Assembly (NCBI RefSeq): GCF_001485215.1
Contig: NZ_BBWW01000001.1
Location: 5,580,001-5,644,000 of the forward strand
Reading direction: 5' to 3'
DNA: 64,000 nucleotides
From: Leptolyngbya sp. NIES-2104
GTDB taxonomy: Bacteria > Cyanobacteriota > Cyanobacteriia > Leptolyngbyales > Leptolyngbyaceae
Part shown: positions 18,197 through 26,409 of the stretch, in pieces
Numbering within the stretch: position 1 is the stretch's first letter
Layout: the number at the start of each line of letters is the position of its first letter
Position numbers and translations under genes: made by a program
Notes under the pieces: model-generated
What the model was told of the DNA's origin: nothing
The model's database searches: none
What the model saw: only the letters and a program-made list of their open reading frames with translations

Positions 18197-18276
18197 GCGT
18201 TGACCCGATGACCTAATGAATACAACATTCGCGTTGACCCAATGACCCGTAGAGACGCGATTAATTGCGTCTCTAC
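18197..18276. repeat. short direct repeats plus a palindrome of a dispersed cyanobacterial type
   Basis: GCGTTGACCC(G/A)ATGACC occurs at 18197-18213 and 18231-18247 (34-bp period). It is followed by a perfect palindrome, GTAGAGACGC (18249-18258) and GCGTCTCTAC (18267-18276) with an 8-nt spacer. Palindromes of this GTAGAGACGC sort are, from memory, repeated many times in filamentous cyanobacterial genomes. The element lies in the 267-bp gap between the glycosyltransferase gene start and the ubiD end; no gene is seen in the rest of the gap. Confidence 0.7.
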
Positions 18277-18323
18277 CCGGATTTACGGTGAATGATGATT
18301 ACCCGGATTTTATGGCGAAACGA

Positions 18324-19838
18324 TTACCGCTCGATTTGATAACCGAACAGATTTGGATCAACTGCACCTAAATTGAGATCAGCCAATCCATATTCCGCCC
18401 AACGTTGATCGACCATTGCCGCCACATCGGGATCAGACTTAAGCGGATCAGCCCAAGGTCGATCAGTTTCTGGGAAAACTTTCGTCGTCGCATCAATTCC
18501 CATTCGACTCCCCAAACCTGGTTTCTCGGTCGCAAAATCGAGCGAATCAAACGGATTCTCCGGCAGAATAAACACATCGCGAGCCGGATCAACTTTTGAA
18601 GTAATCGCCCAAACGACGGCTCTGGGATCGCGGATATTAATGTCTTTATCCACGACAATCACGAACTTTGTATAAGTAAACTGCGGCAATGCACTCCAGA
18701 ACGCTAACGCGGCTCGTCTTGCTTGTCCGGGATAGGCTTTATCGATCGATAACACCGCTGCTTTATAGCTCAAGGCTTCCATCGGCAAGAAGAAATCGAT
18801 AATCTCCGGAACTTGCTGTCTGAGGATCGGCGTGTAAATTCGATTGAGCGCGATCGCCATCATGGCATCTTCTTTTGGCGGTCGTCCGCTAAACGTAGTG
18901 AGATAAACCGGATTTTTCCGATGCGTCATACACTGAAATCGCAGCAATGGAGCCTTTTCATTCACGCCGCCGTAATACCCCATGTGATCGCCCGCCGGAC
19001 CATCGATCGCGCCATCTCCCGGTGTAATCGTTCCTTCTAAAACGAATTCCGAATCCGCAGGCACTTCTAAGTCAACGGTTTTACACTTTGCTAAATGTAC
19101 ACCCGCGCCGCCGTACAATCCCGCAAATAGCCACTCAGACAGATCGACAGGTAGCGGAGTTGCCGCCGCCATAATAATCAACGGATCAACACCGAGCGCG
19201 ATCGCAACTTCTAATTTTTCTCCCCGTTCTGCCGCCTTTCTCAAGTGCCGAGTGGCTCCTCGCACCGACAACCATTGAACCGTCATCGTATTTTTCGACT
19301 GCAACTGCAACCGATACACCCCGACATTCGGAATCTTCGTTTCTGGATCTTTAGTGATCATCAATCCGAGCGTGAGCACTTTGCCTGCATCACCGGGATA
19401 GACCCGCAGCATCGGAATTTGATTGAGATCGACCTCATCATCTTTGAGGACAATTTGCTGACAAGCAGGAAGAAAATCGCGGGAAGGTTTCGCTTGCACC
19501 ACATCGTACAGAACTTTTCCAAGCTCGATCGCTTGCGAAAACTTTTTCGGTGGGCGCGGCTGATACAACAACGCCAACTTTTTCCCCAGCGTTTCAAGCT
19601 CTTGCGGCGACTCCATATTCATCGCCAAACACACCCGTTCCACCGTTCCCATCAAATTCACGGCGACCGGATGCGGCGACCCTTTGACATTTTCAAACAG
19701 CAATCCAGGTCCACCATGCTGCAACATGCGATTCGCAATCTCAGCGATTTCTAAGTCAGGATCAACCAGCGTTTTGATACGGCGTAACTGTCCGCGTTCT
19801 TCAAGCTGTCTGATAAATCCGCGCAAATCTCTCGGCAT
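18324..19838 (-). CDS. ubiD: UbiD-family decarboxylase
   Basis: Prenylated-FMN-dependent decarboxylase of the UbiD family; in cyanobacteria the member of this size is thought to decarboxylate the prenylated 4-hydroxybenzoate precursor of plastoquinone. The 504-residue product shows MPRDLRGFIRQLEERGQLRR at the start, the DGAIDGPAGDHMGYYGG region and the catalytic-type E-R-E-like segment near FVLEGTITPGD, then VYLTTFSGRPPKED and KVDPARDVFIL. ATG 19838 is used; an upstream in-frame start at 19934 would add 32 poorly conserved-looking residues. The chorismate lyase at 39090-39698 belongs to the same pathway. Confidence 0.9.
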   Translation of the reverse strand: MPRDLRGFIRQLEERGQLRRIKTLVDPDLEIAEIANRMLQHGGPGLLFENVKGSPHPVAVNLMGTVERVCLAMNMESPQELETLGKKLALLYQPRPPKKFSQAIELGKVLYDVVQAKPSRDFLPACQQIVLKDDEVDLNQIPMLRVYPGDAGKVLTLGLMITKDPETKIPNVGVYRLQLQSKNTMTVQWLSVRGATRHLRKAAERGEKLEVAIALGVDPLIIMAAATPLPVDLSEWLFAGLYGGAGVHLAKCKTVDLEVPADSEFVLEGTITPGDGAIDGPAGDHMGYYGGVNEKAPLLRFQCMTHRKNPVYLTTFSGRPPKEDAMMAIALNRIYTPILRQQVPEIIDFFLPMEALSYKAAVLSIDKAYPGQARRAALAFWSALPQFTYTKFVIVVDKDINIRDPRAVVWAITSKVDPARDVFILPENPFDSLDFATEKPGLGSRMGIDATTKVFPETDRPWADPLKSDPDVAAMVDQRWAEYGLADLNLGAVDPNLFGYQIER

Positions 19839-19948
19839 AGCTCGGCAACATAAAGGACTCTTTCTATTATGAAGCGGTGGGGCGGCAGTACGAATTTCAA
19901 GCACGATCGCGGGCACTTTAAAAACAGATTTCACCTTCCGCCCCGTTC

Positions 19949-20755
19949 ATGTCTACTCAAAGAGTTCCACTCGAAGCCCTGCAAAAAATTAGACAGCATT
20001 TCAAGACTGCTCTACTGGTTCCAAAAGCGGAAAATTACCCTGAGATTTATCTCGATCGAGAAGAACCCCCAGCACCGACTTCACTTCAAGACCTGAGCAG
20101 TTTGTTTCATTTCGGCGGTTCTCTAGAAGAAGCTTTCCAAATGCCGAATCGTCAAGGGCAATGGTTTATTAGCACCGCGAATCCTGGTACCGCTTTGATG
20201 AAGGTACCCAGCTTAAAGCTCAAACCAGGATTTCGACTCGTGAGCTATCTCTACCGCATCGGTGATGATGGCACTGGAGCAACTTGGGCACTTCCAGAAC
20301 AGTTCAGCACGACTTCCCATCTAGAGAAAGCGCTCTTGACCGCTGGAGATCGCGACATGCCACCAAAACCCGAAAGCGCTTTAGCTGATTTTATGGATGC
20401 GATCGACGGTGATCATTCTCCGATGTCGTTTGTAATTGCGTCTCTACTGCGGTGTGAACTGCTCGAATTCGGTAAGGTCGGACGGATTGCTACTTGGAGC
20501 CATCATCGATTGCTCAATAGTCTTCCTGCCCTTCCTAATTGGCAATGGCGGGCAGAAGCACCGAAAGATTACTCTCCAAAAGTGCGAGTGTTTCCAGATG
20601 GGCGCGTTGCTGTGGAATTCTTTTCCTGTCGAACGGTTGCGCCGATCGCAGTTTTTCAACACGTCGATCATTATCTCGTTGGGCAATATCAAGCGAAACA
20701 TCTTGATCGAGCGATCGCCATTTCTCAACCGACTAACGGAGCCGTCAAGCGTTAA
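19949..20755 (+). CDS. conserved-type hypothetical protein, 268 aa
   Basis: A soluble protein of 268 residues that I do not recognise. It has no signal peptide or membrane helix. Visible blocks are LFHFGGSLEEAFQMPNRQGQ, KPGFRLVSYLYRIGDDGTGA and VRVFPDGRVAVEFFSCRTVA, with about six Trp and several Cys. Codon use resembles the neighbours, so recent transfer is unlikely. It diverges from ubiD with about 110 bp between the starts, and its TAA interlocks with the TAA of the convergent RodZ-like gene (shared bases 20752-20755). Confidence 0.7.
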   Translation: MSTQRVPLEALQKIRQHFKTALLVPKAENYPEIYLDREEPPAPTSLQDLSSLFHFGGSLEEAFQMPNRQGQWFISTANPGTALMKVPSLKLKPGFRLVSYLYRIGDDGTGATWALPEQFSTTSHLEKALLTAGDRDMPPKPESALADFMDAIDGDHSPMSFVIASLLRCELLEFGKVGRIATWSHHRLLNSLPALPNWQWRAEAPKDYSPKVRVFPDGRVAVEFFSCRTVAPIAVFQHVDHYLVGQYQAKHLDRAIAISQPTNGAVKR

Positions 20756-21678
20756 GGAGTCGGCGGAAACGTCGCGCTTTGAACTTCTCCAGCGCTACCC
20801 ATCGGTTTGAAAGTCGCATTGTTATAAGAAAGCGCTACGCCACCTGCATTTCCAGCCGTAACGACCACTTGCTGCTTTCCACTCCACGATCGCTGAGTGC
20901 CTTTAGGGAGTGTTCCTTCAAACGCAGGATTGCCATCGACCAGAACTTCGACCCAGCTATCTTCGTTGACATTCATTTTCACACCGACTGCACCCGCTGG
21001 AGAAGGACTCGGAGAAGGTTTCGCAGTGGCTTGAGTCGTTGGACTGGGAGGAGCGATCGAGGGTTTCGGGGATTGAACAGCGGTTGTCGCTACCGGAGTC
21101 GATCGCTCTGCGGGACGATTTAGGAGCGTTGCAGTAAGGATACCGATTACGCCAAGCGCGATCGCGCCTCCCAACGCAATCAAGGGCAATCGAGATGGCG
21201 CTTGATTGGTCTGTAATTTCGGCTCGTTCAGTTTTAGTTTCGGCTCGTCGCGGACTAGCTCTGGCTCTTGAGGCTTCGGAGTGGGGAGTGGGGTGACCGG
21301 TGCAGCGGGTTTTGGGGGTGGTGCAGCGGGTTTTAGCGGTGTAGTGTTTTGCACCACAGGCTTTAAGGGCGGTTCAGGAGTCGAAGAAATCAGGGTTGCC
21401 GCAGTGGGAGCAGGCAGCGGAGAGAGATCGACTGTGAATTCTTTTGATAAAGCGGTGCCATCAAGTCCGATCGCGTCGGCATAACGGCGAATAAAGCCTT
21501 GAATAAATACAGGCTCCGGAAGTCGATCGAGGTTTGCATCTTCGATCGCGCTCAAGAGTCGCTGCGGAATGTAGGTTTTCGCGGCAATTTCTTCGAGCGA
21601 AATCGACTTTTTCTGGCGTTCTTCGCTGAGGCGTGTCGCGATCGATTTGAGTTGTTCTTTCTGCGCCGAGTTGCCCAT
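20752..21678 (-). CDS. RodZ-like HTH/DUF4115 membrane protein
   Basis: A 308-residue protein with a RodZ-type order: an N-terminal Cro/CI-like helix-turn-helix at about 10-75 (ISLEEIAAKTYIPQRLLSAI, FIQGFIRRYADAIGLD), a long Pro-rich cytoplasmic linker, one transmembrane helix near 167-188 (LPLIALGGAIALGVIGILTA), a Pro/Ser/Thr-rich linker, and a C-terminal DUF4115 beta domain (DSWVEVLVDGNPAFEGTLPK). RodZ proteins link MreB filaments to the wall-elongation machinery. The periplasmic and cytoplasmic linkers are unusually proline-rich. A purely regulatory role for the HTH is unlikely. Confidence 0.85.
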   Translation of the reverse strand: MGNSAQKEQLKSIATRLSEERQKKSISLEEIAAKTYIPQRLLSAIEDANLDRLPEPVFIQGFIRRYADAIGLDGTALSKEFTVDLSPLPAPTAATLISSTPEPPLKPVVQNTTPLKPAAPPPKPAAPVTPLPTPKPQEPELVRDEPKLKLNEPKLQTNQAPSRLPLIALGGAIALGVIGILTATLLNRPAERSTPVATTAVQSPKPSIAPPSPTTQATAKPSPSPSPAGAVGVKMNVNEDSWVEVLVDGNPAFEGTLPKGTQRSWSGKQQVVVTAGNAGGVALSYNNATFKPMGSAGEVQSATFPPTP

Positions 21679-21799
21679 AATCCCTATGACTGTCCCTTAG
21701 CCTTGCGTCACGACAAAAGCACTTTAAATCAAGCCTAGCCTGTTGAGTCAAGCGTATCTCGCTCTGTTTTGGTGTACAAAATTGCGATCGCCTTTCAGT

Positions 21800-22309
21800 A
21801 TGATGGGGAACTCAGACGAAATTGTAAAGCCAGATAAAATGCGACGAAGACCAGATATTGCGTTTATTCCGATGCCGCAACGGGCGATTGATGTGCTGCT
21901 CGAAGCGGTCGGAGCGAACGAAACCGATGTGATTTATGATCTCGGCTGCGGAGAGGGGCAGGTTTTAATCACAGCGGCGATGAGGTACGAGGTGCGGGGT
22001 GTGGGGATTGATATTGACCCGGTGCGAATCGAGCAAGCGCGATCGGCAGCGGAACAAGCAGGAATCAGCGATCGACTGACATTTCAAGAAGCGGATTTAT
22101 TTGAAAGTCGGTTTGAAAACGCTTCGATCGTTGTTCTTTATTTATTGCCGCATCTTAATTTAAGGTTACGACCGATCTTGTTTAAGCAATTGCGATCGGG
22201 AACGCGAATTGTCTCGATCGATTTTGATATGGGGGATTGGGAACCGGAAAAAATGATCAAACTTGATATCGAAGAAGAAACGACTTTGTACTTTTGGACA
22301 ATTCCTTGA
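21800..22309 (+). CDS. class I SAM-dependent methyltransferase
   Basis: A 169-residue methyltransferase with the Rossmann glycine motif VIYDLGCGEGQVLI, the acidic VGIDIDPVRIEQA strand-2 end and EADLF near strand 4. Its compact size and PDIAFIPMPQRAIDVLLE lead-in resemble small lysine methyltransferases of the FAM173 sort, but the substrate is unknown. The ATG at 21800 is chosen; the open frame runs up to 21743, a stretch with no recognisable domain that covers the shared promoter region with the RodZ-like gene, which diverges from it. ATG 21803 is equally possible. Confidence 0.82.
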   Translation: MMGNSDEIVKPDKMRRRPDIAFIPMPQRAIDVLLEAVGANETDVIYDLGCGEGQVLITAAMRYEVRGVGIDIDPVRIEQARSAAEQAGISDRLTFQEADLFESRFENASIVVLYLLPHLNLRLRPILFKQLRSGTRIVSIDFDMGDWEPEKMIKLDIEEETTLYFWTIP

Positions 22310-22512
22310 AAATCATTTTAACAAGTGTTAACACGCAAAAATGCAAGATAATTACTTGCTAAAAAATATAATTTCCGTAGATGTTCTCATTAACTGAATC
22401 TCGACTCACAGGGCACTATAAAAGTGGATTTCATACCTAAGTGAACCTCAGTAAGTACCTGCGTAAAATCCAGTAGCTTTCAGAGATTCCAGCGTGAAAT
22501 AACCTTACAATG

Positions 22513-22548
22513 CCAATTTTTCCAGCATTCGCGCTCAGGAAAATTTGG
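22513..22548 (+). promoter_or_regulatory. hairpin in the leader of the 906-aa protein gene
   Basis: CCAATTTTTCC (22513-22523) and GGAAAATTTGG (22538-22548) can pair over 11 bp with one mismatch and a 14-nt loop, ending 39 nt before the ATG at 22588. It lies in the 278-bp gap 22310-22587, which otherwise is AT-rich and shows no gene. It may be an mRNA-leader element or the terminator-like end of a short upstream transcript. Confidence 0.35.
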
Positions 22549-22587
22549 ACAGTTTTTGCGTGTTTTATCCTGTGATTCAGTAGAGTT

Positions 22588-25308
22588 ATGCAGCGCTCTT
22601 TATACAGTCTTTCTATCATCATTGGCTTATTGATTTATGTTCTAAATCCAAATCGTATCGTCGCCGCTCCGCTCACTTCAGAGTCTTTAGAGTCCGTAGA
22701 AATCTCGATCGATCAAACACCTTCAAAAGAAATCATTGCTCAAACCATTAATCCGACTCCAAGCGAGATTATTGTTCCACTCCCGACCAACCCCGACGAA
22801 CCTTCGATCAATTCGCCGACTTTAGAACCTGCGAAACCAGAATCGTCAAAACCAATTAGCACCGATTCCAATACGGCAAAAAAGATTTTGGATGCTGTGA
22901 TTTTGGGTTCGATTAGTACAAATTCAGCACGGTACCCCTGGATCGTCAATCCCGCCAGTAATTTACTCGAATCTACGAGCGTATTTACACCAACAAAAAC
23001 GGAAAACTACGCAGATGTTGATATTCAATATCAAGACGATCAGCTTTTGATTCGGAATTTCGATTTTGCGAATTTTCAGAAATCCGATCAGTTTTTCTGG
23101 GCGCTACCCCAGAATCGACTGGTGCTCGAAACACGCGGTTGGCAAGGTGGAATAGACTATCAAGGACAAGAAACTAATGTTGAACTTGATCAGCGCATTC
23201 GACTCACCCAATCGCTTTGGGGACTGCAAGCGGTTTGGGCACTACCACAGGTGTTTCGCGATTTGTACGGACAGAGCACTGCCACCCAATTCACGATCGA
23301 AGCGATCGCGGGCGAAGTCACGAACCCCGCAGGCATTCCCGCACCGCCGATCATTCTCAACAATTCATCCCTCAGTCCTGCTGCCATTCGTCTCGCTCCT
23401 ACACCGCCCCGTCTCGGAACTGGATCAAGTAACAATCCCAATGGTGGCGGCTCTCTGTTTCAGTTTCTAGAAGTCGAAAATGCACCGCTGATTCTTCAAG
23501 CCTTCCCGACCTCGGACTTGCAAGCGTTGACGGGTGCAGAAGGATTGTTCGTTGGGGCAGAAGTTCCGAAACCTGCCTTAGAAGGCGCTGGAATCGGTTG
23601 GAAAGATCCGTTTGGTGGTGGAACATCAACGGCTCCGAAAATTAGCTCGCTTCCTGGAATCAAGATCGGACAGTTGGGAAAGTTTGACAATCTCGATTTG
23701 CTCAATCTCTTGGTGAATCCCAATCTAAGTGAGTCTGAACGCGATCGCGCTTATTTGAATTCACTCTTCTGGATTTCACTCGGTCAACGATCGCCGCAAA
23801 TTCTCCGCACCAGAGTCACGGTGAACGAACAAAGCTTTTGGCATCGTTTTTCGATTAATCTGCCGCACAATCGAACGCTTCTACAATACGATGCGACTTT
23901 GCCCCAAGTGACTTACTCAAATGTATTCGCAAATCCAGGCTTCTCTTTGTCTGTGTCTTTCAAAGAAGGCGAAGTGAATGATCTTCATTCGTTGAACTCT
24001 ACTTTAGGATTATTGCTCGGTGGACTTTTTAGCTTTATTCGTCCGAAAGATTTGACTCAGAGTTTAGCAGAAGGTCGCGATCGCTATGAAAAACGCCAAG
24101 GATTTTCGCCCCTTGCAGCGAAAGTGACTGCCGCACAACGTCGATCGATCAATCAGCGATTAAATCGAGGTCTGTACTACGCAAATCGCACCAGCGGACT
24201 CGACCAAACTTCGGGAACATTTACCTTTCCGAGTCTGATTACGCCCGATCGTGCCGAACTGTTTCAAATCCGCACAGGCAATCAGCGCAGACTGGCTCGA
24301 TTTCGCCAAATTGAACGCACTTGGACAGATGGAACCACCTATTTTTCGCGTCTGAGACTATCAAATCAAGACTTCGGACGATTATCATTTACCGGAATTC
24401 CAGTTCCGAGTGCCACGACTGAACTAACGCCGAATCGATCATCTGCGGTACAAGTCGCGCTGCAATCTCCTGAGGGTCAAACGGTCTTTCAAGAGTTTGC
24501 CGCAGCCGATTCGACGGTCGTTCCCTTAGCGATTCGATCGTCGGATATTGCCTTCGATCGCATCGAACTTACTCAAGTCGGTCGCGCCAAAACCAGAATC
24601 AATCAATTTGAAGGCTACCTTTATCTTCCAACCGTTGAGGCACTGTGGTCAGCTTCGTTTGGCAAGTGGAACTACACGGTGAATTCTGGCATCTGGTTTA
24701 ATCTCAACGGCAACAGTGCTTTTGATGTGTCGCGCAACAATACTGGCGATCCGGAGCCAACGATCGGACTCTATCTCAATTCTTTGATCAATCACATTGA
24801 TAGTCGTGTGATTCAAGGAGCCGATGGCAAACCGAATGCTCTGGTCACGATGGTTCCATCGCTGCGATTGGCTTGGAGTAGTGCCGTCACTCCATCGAAT
24901 CCAGGCTTTCTCACTCTCAGCCATACCTACACTCGACAGCAAAGCAACCTGAACTATTCGATTACACCTGGATTTTATTTAGGGTATGACAATCAGAAAT
25001 TAAATCCGGTTGGTTTTTTCCAGGGGCAAATCGGCTTCCGAAATGGGTTAGAGTTCCGCTCTTCGCTCGAATTGAACAGCCAGTTTTTTTACGGCTTCGA
25101 GACATTACAGCGCCTCAGTTCGCTTTGGTCGATCGGCTTATATGTGCAGAACTATCGATCATCGGACAGTTTGATCAGTCGGGTGTCTGATTTGTCTTAC
25201 GGCATGATTTTGAGAAATCGATCGACACGCGGCTACAATTGGCGATCGCGCTTTGGCATCAGTGGCGGTGAATTTGAAGTTCGCTTAGAGGGTGGCTATC
25301 AGTTTTAA
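22588..25308 (+). CDS. putative outer-membrane beta-barrel protein, 906 aa
   Basis: A large exported protein. Residues 1-27 are a signal peptide (SIIIGLLIYVL core, cut near VAA). A Pro/Ser/Thr-rich stretch (about 40-95) follows, then a long region rich in alternating strands, Asn, Gln and aromatic residues. The last third has repeated strands (FGKWNYTVNSGIWFNLNG, LNYSITPGFYLGYD, NGLEFRSSLELNSQFFYG) and the chain ends in EVRLEGGYQF, with a terminal Phe as recognised by the BAM complex. No SLH or OprB motif and no TonB box was seen. I do not know its substrate; an outer-membrane channel or an envelope assembly factor are both possible. Confidence 0.7.
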   Translation: MQRSLYSLSIIIGLLIYVLNPNRIVAAPLTSESLESVEISIDQTPSKEIIAQTINPTPSEIIVPLPTNPDEPSINSPTLEPAKPESSKPISTDSNTAKKILDAVILGSISTNSARYPWIVNPASNLLESTSVFTPTKTENYADVDIQYQDDQLLIRNFDFANFQKSDQFFWALPQNRLVLETRGWQGGIDYQGQETNVELDQRIRLTQSLWGLQAVWALPQVFRDLYGQSTATQFTIEAIAGEVTNPAGIPAPPIILNNSSLSPAAIRLAPTPPRLGTGSSNNPNGGGSLFQFLEVENAPLILQAFPTSDLQALTGAEGLFVGAEVPKPALEGAGIGWKDPFGGGTSTAPKISSLPGIKIGQLGKFDNLDLLNLLVNPNLSESERDRAYLNSLFWISLGQRSPQILRTRVTVNEQSFWHRFSINLPHNRTLLQYDATLPQVTYSNVFANPGFSLSVSFKEGEVNDLHSLNSTLGLLLGGLFSFIRPKDLTQSLAEGRDRYEKRQGFSPLAAKVTAAQRRSINQRLNRGLYYANRTSGLDQTSGTFTFPSLITPDRAELFQIRTGNQRRLARFRQIERTWTDGTTYFSRLRLSNQDFGRLSFTGIPVPSATTELTPNRSSAVQVALQSPEGQTVFQEFAAADSTVVPLAIRSSDIAFDRIELTQVGRAKTRINQFEGYLYLPTVEALWSASFGKWNYTVNSGIWFNLNGNSAFDVSRNNTGDPEPTIGLYLNSLINHIDSRVIQGADGKPNALVTMVPSLRLAWSSAVTPSNPGFLTLSHTYTRQQSNLNYSITPGFYLGYDNQKLNPVGFFQGQIGFRNGLEFRSSLELNSQFFYGFETLQRLSSLWSIGLYVQNYRSSDSLISRVSDLSYGMILRNRSTRGYNWRSRFGISGGEFEVRLEGGYQF

Positions 25309-25398
25309 AGCAAACATTAACGAAGATTTTATTCTGATACCGCTTGTAGCTCCTGAAGTAAAATTTAGTTTAAGGGGAAACTTGCGGGAGGTCGAACA

Positions 25399-25611
25399 AT
25401 GACTGCATTCAGCTTAGGACAACTCAACGTGTCCACATTGACCGAAACGGATATTGCGGAATTGGCAACGCGCTTAGAGCAGGATGCGTACACCAATGCG
25501 TTTGAAGGACTGAAAGATTGGCACCTGTTAAGAGCGATCGCATTCCAACGCCCAGAATTGGTAGAACAGTATCTTTACTTATTAGATCTCGAAGCCTACG
25601 ACGAATCGTGA
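25399..25611 (+). CDS. DUF2555-like small cyanobacterial protein
   Basis: A 70-residue acidic helical protein with LTETDIAELATRLEQDAYTN and FEGLKDWHLLRAIAFQRPEL, followed by a YLYLLDLEAYDE end. I associate this pattern with the DUF2555 family of cyanobacteria; its role is not known. A GGAGG at 25386-25390 is a good ribosome-binding site. The stop TGA overlaps the GTG start of xisH by GTGA, so the two are translationally coupled, although they may be functionally unrelated. Confidence 0.72.
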   Translation: MTAFSLGQLNVSTLTETDIAELATRLEQDAYTNAFEGLKDWHLLRAIAFQRPELVEQYLYLLDLEAYDES

Positions 25612-26024
25612 GCGCTAAAGACAAATTTCACCAAGCGGTCAGACAAGCCTTGATTCAAGAAGGGTGGAACATAACAGATGATCCGCTTCTCGTTCGTTAC
25701 GGTCCGACAAACTTAAAAGTCGATCTCGGCGCGGAGCGGATTATTGCTGCCCAGCGGGAGAGTGAACAGATTGCAGTGGAAATCAAAAGTTTTCTCGATG
25801 CCAGCACAGTTAACGATTTTCATGCAGCAATTGGGCAATATCTCCACTATCAGTTGGGCTTCAAATACAATGGTTGGAGCCGAAAGCTCTACCTTGCTGT
25901 GCCCCTAGAGGTTTACAGAACAGAATTCGATAAGCCTCTGTACCAAGACAGTCTTCAAGCCTTCAAAGTTAAAATTCTGGTGTACCGTACCGAAAATCCA
26001 GGAATTGAGCAATGGATCGAGTAG
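25608..26024 (+). CDS. xisH: XisH family protein
   Basis: A 138-residue XisH protein. In Anabaena, XisH and XisI control excision of the fdxN element together with the recombinase XisF. The start is GTG 25608 (MSAKDKFHQAVRQALIQEGW), overlapping the previous stop; the open frame extends upstream only in another reading of the DUF2555 gene. It contains a PD-(D/E)XK-like set: Asp39 in LKVDLGAE and E58-I-K60 in IAVEIKSF, then FHAAIGQYLHYQLG, as in restriction-endonuclease-fold proteins. No xisF and no excisable element is present nearby. Confidence 0.9.
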   Translation: MSAKDKFHQAVRQALIQEGWNITDDPLLVRYGPTNLKVDLGAERIIAAQRESEQIAVEIKSFLDASTVNDFHAAIGQYLHYQLGFKYNGWSRKLYLAVPLEVYRTEFDKPLYQDSLQAFKVKILVYRTENPGIEQWIE

Positions 26025-26347
26025 GAGAATACGCTGAAATTCTTAAGCGAGTCGTCGATCGCTACTATGACTTGTATCGACGCATGAACGACACTCAAAC
26101 CGTTCGACTGATCGACGATAAATCTCATCACTATCAAATTATTCAAACGGGCTGGGATAATCATTTTCGTAGAATTTACACGAGCCTTCATTTGTCGATT
26201 CAAAACGGCAAAATCTATATTCATAGCGACCCTACAGAGGAGGGAATTGCGAATGTGCTGACGGCTGAAGGAGTCCTTCCGTCGGAGATTGTTCTGGAAT
26301 ATCAAGCACCTACACTCAGACAGTACACTCCCTACGCCAAAGCTTGA
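26012..26347 (+). CDS. xisI: XisI family protein
   Basis: A 111-residue partner of XisH. The typical start MDRVGEYAEILKRVVDRYYD and the DKSHHYQIIQTGWDN block are visible, as is the C-terminal IVLEYQAPTLRQYTPYA. XisI is almost always encoded directly after xisH; here the two overlap by 13 bp. The tight pairing with a nuclease-like protein suggests that XisI may control XisH activity, which is inference. No recombinase gene accompanies them. Confidence 0.9.
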   Translation: MDRVGEYAEILKRVVDRYYDLYRRMNDTQTVRLIDDKSHHYQIIQTGWDNHFRRIYTSLHLSIQNGKIYIHSDPTEEGIANVLTAEGVLPSEIVLEYQAPTLRQYTPYAKA

Positions 26348-26409
26348 TCTGTTCTGAATTTAAGCGATCGATTGCTAGAATCAGCCCTGTATACATCGAA
26401 GTAACATCT

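Noticed and set aside
25608-26347. A mobile fdxN-like element bounded by xisHI
   Set aside because: No site-specific recombinase, no interrupted gene and no direct-repeat attachment sites were found around the pair.
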